From Gammaproteobacteria bacterium (lineage in GTDB: Bacteria > Pseudomonadota > Gammaproteobacteria > Pseudomonadales > Azotimanducaceae), in assembly GCA_028821405.1 (NCBI GenBank), contig JAPPGK010000019.1, positions 1-64,000 on the forward strand: DNA of 64,000 nt, read 5' to 3'. The position numbers were made by a program, and so were the translations under genes. Numbering within the stretch: the stretch's first letter is position 1; each line of letters starts with the position of its first letter. The notes beneath the pieces were generated by a model. It saw only the letters and a list, made by a program, of their open reading frames with translations. It searched no databases and was not told where the DNA came from. Shown one piece after another: positions 16,901-25,891 of this stretch.

Positions 16901-17028
16901 GGAACAATCGCCACGGTCGCAGGCTCCCTTTGGCGTTTTGTTCCATGCAAGGGGCGGGGCTTGTCCCCGCCCGGTTCGGCAGCGCCGCGCCGCACGCCTC
17001 TCGGGCGACCGCAAGGGTCGCCCCTACG
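16836..17028. repeat. Cluster of inverted repeats, including two REP-type hairpins
   Basis: Four inverted repeats in under 200 bp. CCCCGGCGC at 16836 pairs with GCGCCGGGG at 16858. CATGGAACAA at 16898-16907 pairs with TTGTTCCATG at 16938-16947. GGGCGGGG and CCCCGCCC flank the loop CTTGT at 16952-16972. GGGCGACC and GGTCGCCC flank GCAAG at 17003-17023, followed by CTACG, so on the minus strand this hairpin is headed by GTAG. The last two belong to the dispersed family seen at 34.2, 49.7 and 57 kb. The cluster overlaps the presumed N-terminal coding part of the giant lipoprotein. Confidence 0.8.
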
Positions 17029-17055
17029 CGTTGTTCCAATCCTCCCTGGGCCTCC

Positions 17056-19773
17056 TTACAGCTGGGGTCGATAGCGGACTTGTATCCCGATCTGCCGAGG
17101 CTCTGTCAACCAGCCCCAATCGTAGGCGTACTCCTGGATGCCGATCTCGTCGAAGAGGTTCTGAACGTAGCCGGTCACGGCCCACACCTCGTCAGCCGAC
17201 TGCCAGGTGGTTCGAACATCCACGCGGCTGTATGCCGGGAGTACCCGGTAGCCGAGATTGCCGATCGTCGGGTAGCGCGAACCCGTGTAGCTCCACGTCG
17301 CGAGCGCTTCGACCGTGCCTGCCGTCTGAAGCGGCTGGGTGTAGGCAACCGTCACGGCGCCCTTGTGGTTCGGCATCTGGGGTAGCCGGTTGCCGGTGTT
17401 GTCGCGCATGTTGGTGAGTTCGGTCTCCATCCGCTGGCCGGTCTCGTCGTCGATCCAGCTGTGGATGAACGTGCCTAGGGTGTCACCGTCCCGGTCGCCG
17501 TCGATATAGGCCATGTGCGAACCGAGCGACGAGTCGAGGTAGTTGTAGTAGCCGGAGATCCGGAACCGGTCGGTGGCGTAGAAGGCCCATTCCACCTCCG
17601 CGCCCCAAATCTCGGTGCCGTCGACGTTCGCCGTGTATTCGAGAATCGGACTCGCACGGTTGCCCCGATGCGCTTCGGAGATCAGCTGCCGGCCGTTGAA
17701 GTGGAAGCCGTCGAAGACCTGCAGGTAGGCCCCCGTCTGCAGCACGACACGGTCCTCCAGGAAACGGCCCTTGAGTCCCGCCTCGTAGTTGACGAGTCTT
17801 TCCTCCTCGAAAGTCGCCGGCACGATGTTGTTGGCGATGTCCGCCGCGCTCGTGCCACCCGAGATCTGGTTGAATCCGCCGGCGCGGAATCCTGTCGAGA
17901 CCCGACCGTAGTAGAGCCGGTTGTCCGTCGGCGTGTATTCGAGGCTGACGTGGCCGATGGTGCCGCCCCAACTGTCGTTTCGGTTGGACAGGCCGCCGAA
18001 GCGGGTGATGGGTACGCCGAGAATGTTGGCCACGCCGAAGGTGCCGCTGACGCCGCGCTGATCCTTCTTGTCCTCGGTCCAGCGCAACCCGCCGGAGACG
18101 CGCCACTGATCGGTCAACTCGTATTCGCCGTTGGCGAACAGCGCTTGGGTCTCGTAGCCCGCGCCGCTGGCGGAGCCGCCCTTCAACAGGTGGTTGTCGC
18201 CCGGTTCACAACCCAGGTACTGCTCCGGGTTCAAGCTGCGGCCCTCGATTATCTCCGTGGCGGGATCGTCCGGGCCGAGCACGTAGGTCTGGTAGAACTC
18301 CTCGCAGTTCGCGTAGTCCGGCGCGCCGTCTCCGTCCCGGTCGAGGCGCGCGACGGCGTCCTCCGCGCTGGTGAAGTTGAAGGGGTTGGCGTAGTTGGCG
18401 CCGTACTTTCCCCGCCAGTGGGCTTCGTTCTCGTAGGCGTAGGCGCCCGCGACGAAGTTGAACGGACCGTCGAAGTTCGAGAACAACTGCAGTTCGTGGG
18501 AACTCTCGTCGTTGTCCCAGAAGAAGGCCACCTCCTGGTCCTGGTATCTCACCCCGCGGGCCTGGCATTCCGCGAGTCCGAGTTGATCGACGCAGTCCTG
18601 CGGTGTGAAGGGGTCTTCGGCGCTGGGGACGCGATCCGTGTTGTCGCCGTCGCGGGAGCCGGCCGTGTCGGTCACCGTGCTGCCGTAGGTATAGCGAACC
18701 GTCAGGGCGCCCGGTTCGTTGCCGAGCAGGTCGCCGACCGCGACATCCGCGTTCAACGACCAGCGGTCCGTTTGGTTGTCCTGGATGCTGGACCGGTTGC
18801 TTAGGACCTTGTTCTCCAACTCGTCGCAAAAGCCGCCGCGATCCCGGAATTGGCTGGGATCGCAGTTCGCGATTCCGGGGAGTGGCTTTTGATACAGGTA
18901 GAGGTAGTTCGTGACGGGCCAGATGCCGCCGAGCAGGTAGGTCGGCGAATCCCGATCCACGTCGACCATTCGCACGGGTGCCCGGCTCGTGCCCCGGTCT
19001 CGGGCGACCTGACGACGCAGATTGATGTCCAATCGGTCCGTCTCGTAGCGCAACTGCGGCGCGAGTGTGTACTGATCGGGTGCCGCGTAGTTGTCGCCGA
19101 TGCCGGCGTTCTCCTGCCAGCCGTCGCCCTCGTAGTAGCCGCCCGTCAACCGGAAGCTCACCTCGTCGGTGAGCGGCCCGCCCCACGCGGCGTTGTAGCG
19201 TTGGGTGACGGTGTCGGTGAACTCGACCAGCACCTGGGCATCCCAGTCGTCGGACGGTTTGCGGTTCACGTAGCTCACCGCCCCGGCGATCGAATTGCGG
19301 CCGTTCAGGGTGCCTTGCGGGCCCCGGGCCACCTCGACGCGCTCGACGTCGAACAGGTTCGGCGCCAAGCCGTAGACGTCGTTGGTATAGACACCGTCGA
19401 CGTAGAACGCGACGGCGAGGTCCGCGTTGTACTGCACCGCCTTCTGCGTGCCGATGCCGCGGATGGTGATGCCGTTTCCCTCGGAGTCGTAGGCGAACTG
19501 CAGACCCGGCACGAGTTGCTCGAGGTCTTCATCGCCGGTCATGCCGAGCTCCTCGATCATGTCCTGGCTGAACGCGGTCATGGTGACCGGCACCGAGAGG
19601 ATGTCCTCCTCGCGTTTCTCGGCCGTGACGATGATGACTTCGTGGACTCGGTCGTCGTCGGTGCCCTCCTGGGCGGTTCCGGGAAGCGCAAGAACAGCAG
19701 CGCTGAAGATAGCCGCGATGCGGCTGAACCCGTGGTGGTGATTGGGTTTCGCACAATGCGTGATAGGCAACAT
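17056..19773 (-). CDS. TonB-dependent outer-membrane receptor
   Basis: 905 residues: a signal peptide (FSRIAAIFSAAVLALPGTAQ), then a plug beginning HEVIIVTAEKREEDILSVPV. Plug landmarks follow: LVPGLQFAYDSEGNGITIRGIGTQ, then VYTNDVYGLAPNLFDVERVE and RGPQGTLNGRNSIAG. The long beta-barrel ends in a strand IGIQVRYRPQL. The plug style is that of the large receptor class in marine gammaproteobacteria and sphingomonads that import catabolic substrates. A ribosome binding site (GGGGGG) lies about eight bases before ATG 19773. The gene diverges from the ABC exporter at 19854, and its stop is 155 bp from the giant lipoprotein start. Substrate cannot be told from the sequence. Confidence 0.92.
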   Translation of the reverse strand: MLPITHCAKPNHHHGFSRIAAIFSAAVLALPGTAQEGTDDDRVHEVIIVTAEKREEDILSVPVTMTAFSQDMIEELGMTGDEDLEQLVPGLQFAYDSEGNGITIRGIGTQKAVQYNADLAVAFYVDGVYTNDVYGLAPNLFDVERVEVARGPQGTLNGRNSIAGAVSYVNRKPSDDWDAQVLVEFTDTVTQRYNAAWGGPLTDEVSFRLTGGYYEGDGWQENAGIGDNYAAPDQYTLAPQLRYETDRLDINLRRQVARDRGTSRAPVRMVDVDRDSPTYLLGGIWPVTNYLYLYQKPLPGIANCDPSQFRDRGGFCDELENKVLSNRSSIQDNQTDRWSLNADVAVGDLLGNEPGALTVRYTYGSTVTDTAGSRDGDNTDRVPSAEDPFTPQDCVDQLGLAECQARGVRYQDQEVAFFWDNDESSHELQLFSNFDGPFNFVAGAYAYENEAHWRGKYGANYANPFNFTSAEDAVARLDRDGDGAPDYANCEEFYQTYVLGPDDPATEIIEGRSLNPEQYLGCEPGDNHLLKGGSASGAGYETQALFANGEYELTDQWRVSGGLRWTEDKKDQRGVSGTFGVANILGVPITRFGGLSNRNDSWGGTIGHVSLEYTPTDNRLYYGRVSTGFRAGGFNQISGGTSAADIANNIVPATFEEERLVNYEAGLKGRFLEDRVVLQTGAYLQVFDGFHFNGRQLISEAHRGNRASPILEYTANVDGTEIWGAEVEWAFYATDRFRISGYYNYLDSSLGSHMAYIDGDRDGDTLGTFIHSWIDDETGQRMETELTNMRDNTGNRLPQMPNHKGAVTVAYTQPLQTAGTVEALATWSYTGSRYPTIGNLGYRVLPAYSRVDVRTTWQSADEVWAVTGYVQNLFDEIGIQEYAYDWGWLTEPRQIGIQVRYRPQL

Positions 19774-19810
19774 CTTGGTGTCCCCCCTTTACCTGCCTGT
19801 GCGACTCCGT

Positions 19811-19839
19811 ACGTTAGACTAAACGGGGTCGCTTTTCAA
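19811..19839 (-). promoter_or_regulatory. Possible promoter of the TonB receptor gene
   Basis: On the minus strand, TTGAAA (19839-19834) and TAACGT (19816-19811) are separated by 17 bp. This lies 38 bp upstream of the receptor start, in the 80-bp gap shared with the divergent ABC exporter gene. The -35 matches well and the -10 only moderately. Confidence 0.35.
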
Positions 19840-19853
19840 TTTGACGGGAGCTC

Positions 19854-21794
19854 GTGGAGGCTTCGAACCCTCGCTCGGCAGGCTCGCCCGCAACCTTCGG
19901 ACTGCTGGGCGTCGTGCGGGTCTTCGTCCGCACCTGGCCGTACCTCAAACCGCAGTTCCTGCACATCCTGTGCTGGCTGGCGTTGCAGCTGACGTCGTAT
20001 ACCGCGGTCGGCCTCGTCATGGTGCTCGTGGACGACGTCCTGAACAACAAGATCATGCTCGGCCATCCCTTGGAGCCCGCCCAGACGACGCTGTTGATGG
20101 TCGATTCGAGCTACGCCGAGGTCGAGGAACTCAGCGAGGAGCAGCGTCTCGTGGTCCGCAACCGTTTCGTGCTGTACGTCGTCGTGGGCTACTTCCTCAA
20201 CACGGTGTTGCTGCAACTCGGCTTCCTGCACTACTACTACACGTGGATCATCCAGCGCATCAACCAGCGGCTCCGGGTGACCATGGTGGAGAAGGCCGAG
20301 CACCTGTCCTTGCGCTACCACAGCCACGCCCGGACCGGCGATGCCATCTACCGGGTCTACCAGGACAGCGCCACGATCACGGCGATCATCGACACCGCGA
20401 TCCTCGATCCCATCAACATGATCTGGAAGCTCGCGCTGGCGTTTTTCATCCTGTGGCTGTTCAACCCCGTACTCGGGTTCATCTGCATCCTGGCGACGGT
20501 CCCCATCGTGCTGGTGGTCGCCGTTTACACGCCGCGTCTGCAACGCCTGGCGCGCTTGGCGCGGGAGGCCAACAGCAACCTGACCTCGCGGATCCAGGAG
20601 GCCTTCGCCGCGATCCGCGTCATCAAGGCGAACCAGGTGGAGGAGAGGGCGATGCGCCGCTTCGACGCCGACTCGAACCACGCCCTGAACGCGGCGCTTC
20701 GGGTGCGGATGGAGATGATCCTGCTGTGGATGATCGTGCTCGCCATCGCCGGGGCCGCCATGTACACGGCGGACTACCTGATGGCCGGCTGGACCGTCGA
20801 CGAGGAGACGACCTGGCTTGCCGGCGCGATCACCCTGGTCGGTTTCGCGGTCTGGAACCTCGGTGCGTTCCAGCAGGCCAGTGGACGGTCCCAGGAGTAC
20901 TTCGACTGGGGCCGCGGCTTGATCAACAAGTGGAGCCTGATGCAGGACATGGCCGTGGGGCTCAATCGGGCGTACCACTTGCTGGATGTCGAACCGGAGG
21001 TGGCGGATCCGGTCGAGCCGGTGCGCGTACCGACTCCGATTCGGGAAGTCAGCTACCGGGATGTCCGCTTTGCATACGAGGCCGGTCAGACGGTACTCGA
21101 CGGCGTGGACCTCACGGCCCGCGCGGGCACGGTCACCGCGTTGGTCGGGGCGACGGGTTCCGGCAAGTCGACCCTGATGTCGCTGCTGTTGCGGCTCTAC
21201 GACCCCGCCGCCGGTAGCGTGCGCTTGAACGGCGTGGATGTACGCGATGTGGCTGTGGACGACCTGCGCGGCCACATCGCCATCGCGCTGCAGCAGAACG
21301 TGCTGTTCGCCGCCACCGTCGCCGACAACATCGGCTACGCGAGCCGCGATGCGACGCGACGGGACATCGAGGTGGCGGCCCGGGTCGCCTGCGCCGACGA
21401 GTTCATTGGGGACATGGCCGACGGCTACGACACGGAACTCGGGGAACGGGGCGGCAAGCTCTCCACCGGCCAGCGCCAGCGGCTGTCCATCGCCCGGGCC
21501 ATCGTCCGGGACACGCCGATCCTGATTCTCGACGAACCCACGGCGTCGCTGGACGCCGAGACCGAGCAGAGGCTGCTCGCCAACCTGTCGGATTGGGGAC
21601 ACGAGCGCATCGTGTTCCTCATCACGCACCGGCTGTCGACCATCCGCAACGCCGACCAGATCGCCTTCCTGGAGGACGGGCGGATCGGCGAGATCGGCAG
21701 CCACGACGCCTTGATGGCGAACCCGGACGGGGGCTACCGCCGCTTCGTCGCCGCCGAAACGGAAGGTGTGGCCACGGCGGAGACGTCGCCGTGA
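19854..21794 (+). CDS. ABC exporter subunit A (membrane domain fused to ATPase)
   Basis: 646 residues with GTG start 19854. Six membrane helices of a type IV ABC exporter occupy about residues 1-330. The ATPase domain starts near 400: Walker A GATGSGKST at about 432, signature LSTGQRQRLS at about 536, Walker B ILILDEPTASLD at about 557 and switch LITHRLSTIRNAD. A loop of about 50 residues follows helix 1 (LLMVDSSYAEVEELSEEQR) and is probably periplasmic. The stop overlaps the GTG of the second subunit, so the pair should form a heterodimer. It is strongly similar in order and sequence to the protein at 49984-52113. Cargo is unknown. Confidence 0.9.
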   Translation: MEASNPRSAGSPATFGLLGVVRVFVRTWPYLKPQFLHILCWLALQLTSYTAVGLVMVLVDDVLNNKIMLGHPLEPAQTTLLMVDSSYAEVEELSEEQRLVVRNRFVLYVVVGYFLNTVLLQLGFLHYYYTWIIQRINQRLRVTMVEKAEHLSLRYHSHARTGDAIYRVYQDSATITAIIDTAILDPINMIWKLALAFFILWLFNPVLGFICILATVPIVLVVAVYTPRLQRLARLAREANSNLTSRIQEAFAAIRVIKANQVEERAMRRFDADSNHALNAALRVRMEMILLWMIVLAIAGAAMYTADYLMAGWTVDEETTWLAGAITLVGFAVWNLGAFQQASGRSQEYFDWGRGLINKWSLMQDMAVGLNRAYHLLDVEPEVADPVEPVRVPTPIREVSYRDVRFAYEAGQTVLDGVDLTARAGTVTALVGATGSGKSTLMSLLLRLYDPAAGSVRLNGVDVRDVAVDDLRGHIAIALQQNVLFAATVADNIGYASRDATRRDIEVAARVACADEFIGDMADGYDTELGERGGKLSTGQRQRLSIARAIVRDTPILILDEPTASLDAETEQRLLANLSDWGHERIVFLITHRLSTIRNADQIAFLEDGRIGEIGSHDALMANPDGGYRRFVAAETEGVATAETSP

Positions 21795-23800
21795 GCGAGG
21801 GCGCAACCGTCGAGTCGGGACAAGGCCTCGCGTCGTTCGGGAAGGACGCTCGGTTCGATGACCGCATCGACCTGGCGACGAATATCACCAACATGCATGC
21901 GCTCCGGCTCATCGGTCGCGCGCTGGTCCTGCTCAAGAACGTGAAGGCGCTGTTTGCCGGCAAGATGGTCCTTGCGGCGCTCGCGCTGATCCCCGGCCTC
22001 ACGGTGCCTTTCCTCGCCAAGATCACCATCGATCAGGTGATCCTCGGCAAGTCATTCGACGACATCGAGATCCCGTTCCCGCCGCACATCGTCCCGTTCG
22101 TCGACGCAACTTCGGGCCTCGGTCAAATGGAAATCATGCTGGCGGTGATCGCCTTCACCGCGGTGCTGCTGTTCCTGTTCGGTCGCGGGGGACTGTTCGT
22201 CTGGATCGGCGGCGGCGCGGACAGTGCCAGCACATCGGAACTCAAGCTCAACGCCGGGCACAGTGCCGCGTCCGGCGTGTTCGGCGTCGTCGAGACCTGG
22301 ATCAACATCCGGCTCACGCAACGCCTGGCGAACACATTGCGCACGCGCCTGTTCAATCGCCTCGCGCAGCTCCCGATGAGTCGCCTGGACGACCACCGCA
22401 TCGGCGATTCCGTCTACCGGGTCATGTACGACGCGCCGGACGTGCCGGAGATTTCCCTAGGGCTCACCCTGGAGCCGATCTTCACGCTGATCGGCGTCGT
22501 CGTCACGCTCTACCTCTTGCAATACAGCTACGATCAGGCGTTGCCGAACCTGGTCTGGGTCGCCGGCCTCCTGGTGCCCGTGGGATTGATTGCCACGTTG
22601 CCGGCGTCCGGCCTGATCCGCCGGGTCCAGCAGGCCAGCCGAGCTGCCGGTACGGCGACCACGAACGCCATCGAGGAGAGCATGAGCAACATCGCCGCCG
22701 TGCAAAGCCTTGGCGGCATGGCGCGGGACAAGGAACGCATCGAGGCGAAGAGCGACGAGTCCTATCGGCGCTACCGGCACGTCGTGCTGATGCAGATCGC
22801 CATGTGGGCGTTGTCGACGCTCTTGACCATTGGCCTCGGCATCTACGTCGCCATCTCGGTACTCGGCGGCGTCATCCAAGGGTCGATGACGCCGGGGGAC
22901 TTCGGAGCCGTGTTCGGTTTCGCGCTGTCGATCGGCGGCGCGGGCCTTTCCATCGGCATGGCCTGGATCAACCTGCAGGGCAATACCGCGGCGATCCGGC
23001 GCGTGTTCTTCTTCCTGGACATGGAGGCGGAGGACGCCTTCGAGGGCATGTCGGATCTGCGGCGGGTTCACGAGGGCGTGCGCTTCGAGAACGTCGACTT
23101 CAACTACCCCAACGGCCAGGTCGCGTTGCGGGGCATCGACTTGGACTTGCGCGTCGGCGAACTCGTAGCCGTGGTGGGACCCACGGGCGCCGGCAAGACA
23201 AGCCTTGCGTATCTCATCCCGGGCTTCTACCGCCCCACCCGTGGGCGCGTGCTCATCGACGGAAAGGACATCCAACGCGTGAACCTCGCGTCGCTACGCG
23301 GGCAGGTGTCCTACGTCTTCCAGGAACACCTGCTGATGAGCGAGTCCATCCGGTCCAACCTGCTGCTGGTCGCCCCCTCGGCATCCGAGGCCGACATGCG
23401 CGCGGCGTGCCGCACGGCCGGGGCGCTCGGGTTCATCGATGCTTTGCCGGAGGGCTTCGACACGGTGCTGGGCCGATCGGGCGACACACTTTCCGTGGGA
23501 CAAAAGCAGCGCCTGTGCATCGCCCGCGGCCTGATACGGGATACGCCCATCCTCATCCTGGACGAACCCACCGCCGCGCTCGATCCAGCCACGGAGCATG
23601 CCTTGGTTCGTTCGCTTCGGGAGGCGACCGAGGGCCGGCTGGTGATCGTCATTGCCCACCGCCTGTCGACGATCCGCCGCGCCGACCGGATCGTTTTCCT
23701 CGAAGACGGGGAGATCCGCGGTATCGGTGGCCACGACGACCTCATGGCGGACCCCGAGAGTCGATACCGTCGGTTCGTCGAATTACAGGGCGGCGCATGA
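21791..23800 (+). CDS. ABC exporter subunit B (membrane domain fused to ATPase)
   Basis: 669 residues from GTG 21791, overlapping the previous stop (GTGA). The N-terminus shows a conserved preamble FDDRIDLATNITNMHALRLIGRAL before the first helix. The membrane region includes a glycine/serine-rich loop (GGGADSASTSELKLNAGHSAASG). The ATPase has Walker A GPTGAGKTS near 463, signature LSVGQKQRL near 566, Walker B ILILDEPTAALDP and switch VIAHRLSTIRRAD. Both ATPase sites of the pair keep the catalytic Glu. The same preamble and motifs recur in the protein at 52110-54179, so this is one of two paralogous exporter pairs in the window. Export of a lipid, peptide or drug is possible. Confidence 0.9.
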   Translation: MSEGATVESGQGLASFGKDARFDDRIDLATNITNMHALRLIGRALVLLKNVKALFAGKMVLAALALIPGLTVPFLAKITIDQVILGKSFDDIEIPFPPHIVPFVDATSGLGQMEIMLAVIAFTAVLLFLFGRGGLFVWIGGGADSASTSELKLNAGHSAASGVFGVVETWINIRLTQRLANTLRTRLFNRLAQLPMSRLDDHRIGDSVYRVMYDAPDVPEISLGLTLEPIFTLIGVVVTLYLLQYSYDQALPNLVWVAGLLVPVGLIATLPASGLIRRVQQASRAAGTATTNAIEESMSNIAAVQSLGGMARDKERIEAKSDESYRRYRHVVLMQIAMWALSTLLTIGLGIYVAISVLGGVIQGSMTPGDFGAVFGFALSIGGAGLSIGMAWINLQGNTAAIRRVFFFLDMEAEDAFEGMSDLRRVHEGVRFENVDFNYPNGQVALRGIDLDLRVGELVAVVGPTGAGKTSLAYLIPGFYRPTRGRVLIDGKDIQRVNLASLRGQVSYVFQEHLLMSESIRSNLLLVAPSASEADMRAACRTAGALGFIDALPEGFDTVLGRSGDTLSVGQKQRLCIARGLIRDTPILILDEPTAALDPATEHALVRSLREATEGRLVIVIAHRLSTIRRADRIVFLEDGEIRGIGGHDDLMADPESRYRRFVELQGGA

Positions 23801-23807
23801 CCGTAAC

Positions 23808-23814
23808 GGAGGAG
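23808..23814 (+). promoter_or_regulatory. Ribosome binding site deciding the glyoxalase-fold start
   Basis: GGAGGAG with six bases before ATG 23821. This argues for 23821 over the in-frame ATG 23797 that overlaps the exporter stop. Confidence 0.6.
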
Positions 23815-23820
23815 CGATCT

Positions 23821-24195
23821 ATGCAGATCTACCAAATTGCCATGCACGTCGAGGATCTCGACGCCACGGCGGCGTTCTATCGCGATATGGTCGGTGCCGA
23901 ATTCATCGCCCGTTTCGATCCGCCCGGACTGCTGTTCTTCGACTTTGACGGTGTCCGGGTGTTGTTCGAGAGCGGCGGCGAGGCGAAGGGAAACTCGATT
24001 CTCTATCTGTGGACCGACGACATCGACGCGCGCGTCGCGGAACTCGAAGCCAAGGGTGTTCGCTTCGTTCACGGCCCGCAGGCCGTCCACAAGGATGAGG
24101 ACGGTACCTTCGGGCCGGCGGGCGAGACGGAGTGGATGGCGTTCTTCGAGGATCCCGAGGGCAACACCGTTGCGTTGGTAACCCGACGCGAGTAA
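23821..24195 (+). CDS. VOC/glyoxalase-fold protein
   Basis: 124 residues. The paired beta-alpha-beta-beta-beta units of the vicinal oxygen chelate fold are visible: IYQIAMHVEDLDATAAFYRD, later SILYLWTDDIDARVAELEAKG, then MAFFEDPEGNTVALVTR. The family includes glyoxalases, dioxygenases and antibiotic-binding resistance proteins. Metal-ligand candidates His (AMHVED) and Glu (FFEDPEGN) are present. An ATG at 23797 overlaps the exporter stop, but ATG 23821 has the strong ribosome binding site. Coupling to an exporter pair would fit a resistance or detoxification role, as for bleomycin-resistance-type proteins. That function is inferred. Confidence 0.8.
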   Translation: MQIYQIAMHVEDLDATAAFYRDMVGAEFIARFDPPGLLFFDFDGVRVLFESGGEAKGNSILYLWTDDIDARVAELEAKGVRFVHGPQAVHKDEDGTFGPAGETEWMAFFEDPEGNTVALVTRRE

Positions 24196-24221
24196 CGATC
24201 CGGCAGCCTCCGGCGGTACCC

Positions 24222-25622
24222 CTAGCCCGGCTGTAGCAGGGCGTTCAACAGGTCTTCGTTGTCGTCGTCTGCCGAGAGCAGCGAATCCTCGTTGAAGATC
24301 CGCATCGCGTCGGCGGATTCGAGGCGGCGGCCCGCCTCGGCGAGAAGCTCCGTGACACGTTCCCGGGGTACGCCGCTACCCAGCGAAGCCGAAGCGAACC
24401 AGGCGTAGCCGTAGCCGTCGAGTTCGCCATCCTGCTGGGCGCGCACGAAGCACTCGACGGCGACTTCGTCGCGGCTTTCCCAATGCATGATCGCGCCGAG
24501 GTTGCTGTAGGCCGTAGCGATGAACTCGTCCGGCCAGTCGCATTGTTCGAGGAAGGACCGGTAGGCATCAACGGCGTCCGTCACCGCGTCCGCGTCGCCG
24601 CTGCGAACCGCGTTGCCTACCTTCTGTTGTTCGAACCGCTGTTGAGCCCAGCGGCGTTCGCACCAGTCCGGGTCTTCGGCAATGATCTCCGCCATCCGCC
24701 GGGTCAACTCCACGATGTCGTCCGCATATTTTCCGTCGTCGCCGCCCATCATCATGATGGCCGTGTGGCATAACTCGTAGCGCGACGCACGGTTCTCGGC
24801 GGTTGGGGCGACGCCGGCGTTGACGGTGCGGAACAGCCGCACCCACTCGTCGCGCCGGTCGGTTGCGCGCCAGGACGCACCGGTCGACGAGATGTCCATC
24901 GTGTCCGCCCATTCCATAGCGGGCCGGTTTCCCATGACATGCTCGATGTGCGCCCGATGCGTGGCCACCGCGTCTTCGTGTCGCTTGAGGAACGTCAGAG
25001 CATTGACCAGGTTGATTGTGGCGAACGCGCGGTCGTCGGGGTTCGGATCCTGGTCCAGGAACCGTTGGCACAGGTCGGCTAGGTTGGCGTTGTCGTTGCG
25101 GCAGTGGTGGATCAGAGCCGCCAACTTCACCGCGTCGGGGTCCATCGACTTGGTCCCGGTGAGTGGCCGCAATAGGTCGAGAGCCTCACCGAGCAGCGGC
25201 GAAAGGCTGGGAACGGGCTCGGACTTCGACCGGTCATGGTATTCGCGGTACAGACCTTGGGCCCGTCCCAGTCGATCGGTTGGTTCCTTCTCGCCGTGGT
25301 TTTCGATGGTGATCTCCTGATTGATGGCTCGCACCACTTGGGCGGTGTCCGAAGCCCGTTGTCGAACCGCGTCGCGTTGGTTTCTCAGCGCCTTGAGCCG
25401 ATCCGAGCCTTTCGCATTGAGCAACTCCCCGATCTCGTCAAGCGTGAAGCCGAATCCCTGGTAGCGACGGATGCGCCGCAGGGCTTCGATGTCGTCGTTG
25501 CCGTAGAGGCGATAGCCAGCGTCCGAGCGCGTGGCCGGTTGCAGCAGGCCGATGGCGTCGTAGTGGCGCAAGGCACGGACCGTGAGTCCCGAAAAGGCCG
25601 CTGCTTCGCTGATTTGGTACAT
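24222..25622 (-). CDS. MerR-type regulator fused to a helical-repeat (TPR-like) domain
   Basis: 466 residues. The first 70 are a MerR DNA-binding domain: MYQISEAAAFSGLTVRALRH, then YDAIGLLQPA, AGYRLYGNDDIEAL and GFTLDEIGELL. A coiled coil follows to about 110. The remaining 350 residues are helical with TPR-like spacing: DRAFATINLVNALTFLKRHEDAVATHR, then FIATAYSNLGAIMHWESRDEVAVECFVRA. Ordinary MerR proteins have about 110-280 residues with small ligand domains, so this C-terminus is unusual. ATG 25622 is preceded by AAAGGAG at six bases, and its own promoter has a MerR-like 19-bp spacer. It converges on the glyoxalase gene and diverges from an acyl-CoA dehydrogenase, either of which it may control. 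Confidence 0.85.
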   Translation of the reverse strand: MYQISEAAAFSGLTVRALRHYDAIGLLQPATRSDAGYRLYGNDDIEALRRIRRYQGFGFTLDEIGELLNAKGSDRLKALRNQRDAVRQRASDTAQVVRAINQEITIENHGEKEPTDRLGRAQGLYREYHDRSKSEPVPSLSPLLGEALDLLRPLTGTKSMDPDAVKLAALIHHCRNDNANLADLCQRFLDQDPNPDDRAFATINLVNALTFLKRHEDAVATHRAHIEHVMGNRPAMEWADTMDISSTGASWRATDRRDEWVRLFRTVNAGVAPTAENRASRYELCHTAIMMMGGDDGKYADDIVELTRRMAEIIAEDPDWCERRWAQQRFEQQKVGNAVRSGDADAVTDAVDAYRSFLEQCDWPDEFIATAYSNLGAIMHWESRDEVAVECFVRAQQDGELDGYGYAWFASASLGSGVPRERVTELLAEAGRRLESADAMRIFNEDSLLSADDDNEDLLNALLQPG

Positions 25623-25662
25623 CGATGTCTCCTTTCGGCCCGTGTCGAGGCCGGTTTAGGGG

Positions 25663-25693
25663 ACTGTAGGGCCTGACGTGGCGAGAGGGTCAA
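25663..25693 (-). promoter_or_regulatory. MerR-type promoter with 19-bp spacer upstream of the MerR-TPR gene
   Basis: On the minus strand, TTGACC (25693-25688) and TACAGT (25668-25663) are separated by exactly 19 bp, the overlong spacer that MerR activators correct by twisting DNA. The spacer contains a small dyad, GCC and GGC around ACGTCA. It is 40 bp upstream of the regulator's start, which suggests autoregulation. Confidence 0.5.
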
Positions 25694-25823
25694 GCGTTCT
25701 TTTTCGATGCGGCGAAAAAAAACACGGTCCCGTTGGTGACTTGACGCGAGTGACCGGGCAGCCGGTCCCGCACCGCAATCTTCGGCTCTTCGGCACGTGA
25801 CTTCGACGGCTTCGACACATCGA

Positions 25824-25853
25824 CTGACAGTACGCCCCGACTTCGATTACATT
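25824..25853 (+). promoter_or_regulatory. Possible promoter of the acyl-CoA dehydrogenase gene
   Basis: CTGACA at 25824-25829 and TACATT at 25848-25853 with an 18-bp spacer, 38 bp upstream of ATG 25892. Both hexamers are moderate matches. The 269-bp gap is shared with the divergent MerR-TPR gene. Confidence 0.3.
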
Positions 25854-25880
25854 AGCTCTCTTGCCTAGTGGGGAATCAAA

Positions 25881-25886
25881 GGGAGG
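25881..25886 (+). promoter_or_regulatory. Ribosome binding site deciding the acyl-CoA dehydrogenase start
   Basis: GGGAGG five bases before ATG 25892. It favours this ATG over the in-frame GTG at 25868 and over the ATG two codons later. Confidence 0.55.
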
Positions 25887-25891
25887 GTACG

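Noticed and set aside
19836-21806. A 656-codon open frame on the minus strand opposite the exporter gene
   Set aside because: It mirrors an ATPase gene with clear motifs on the plus strand, and its translation is rich in Arg, His and Gln without any domain. High GC gives long antisense frames.
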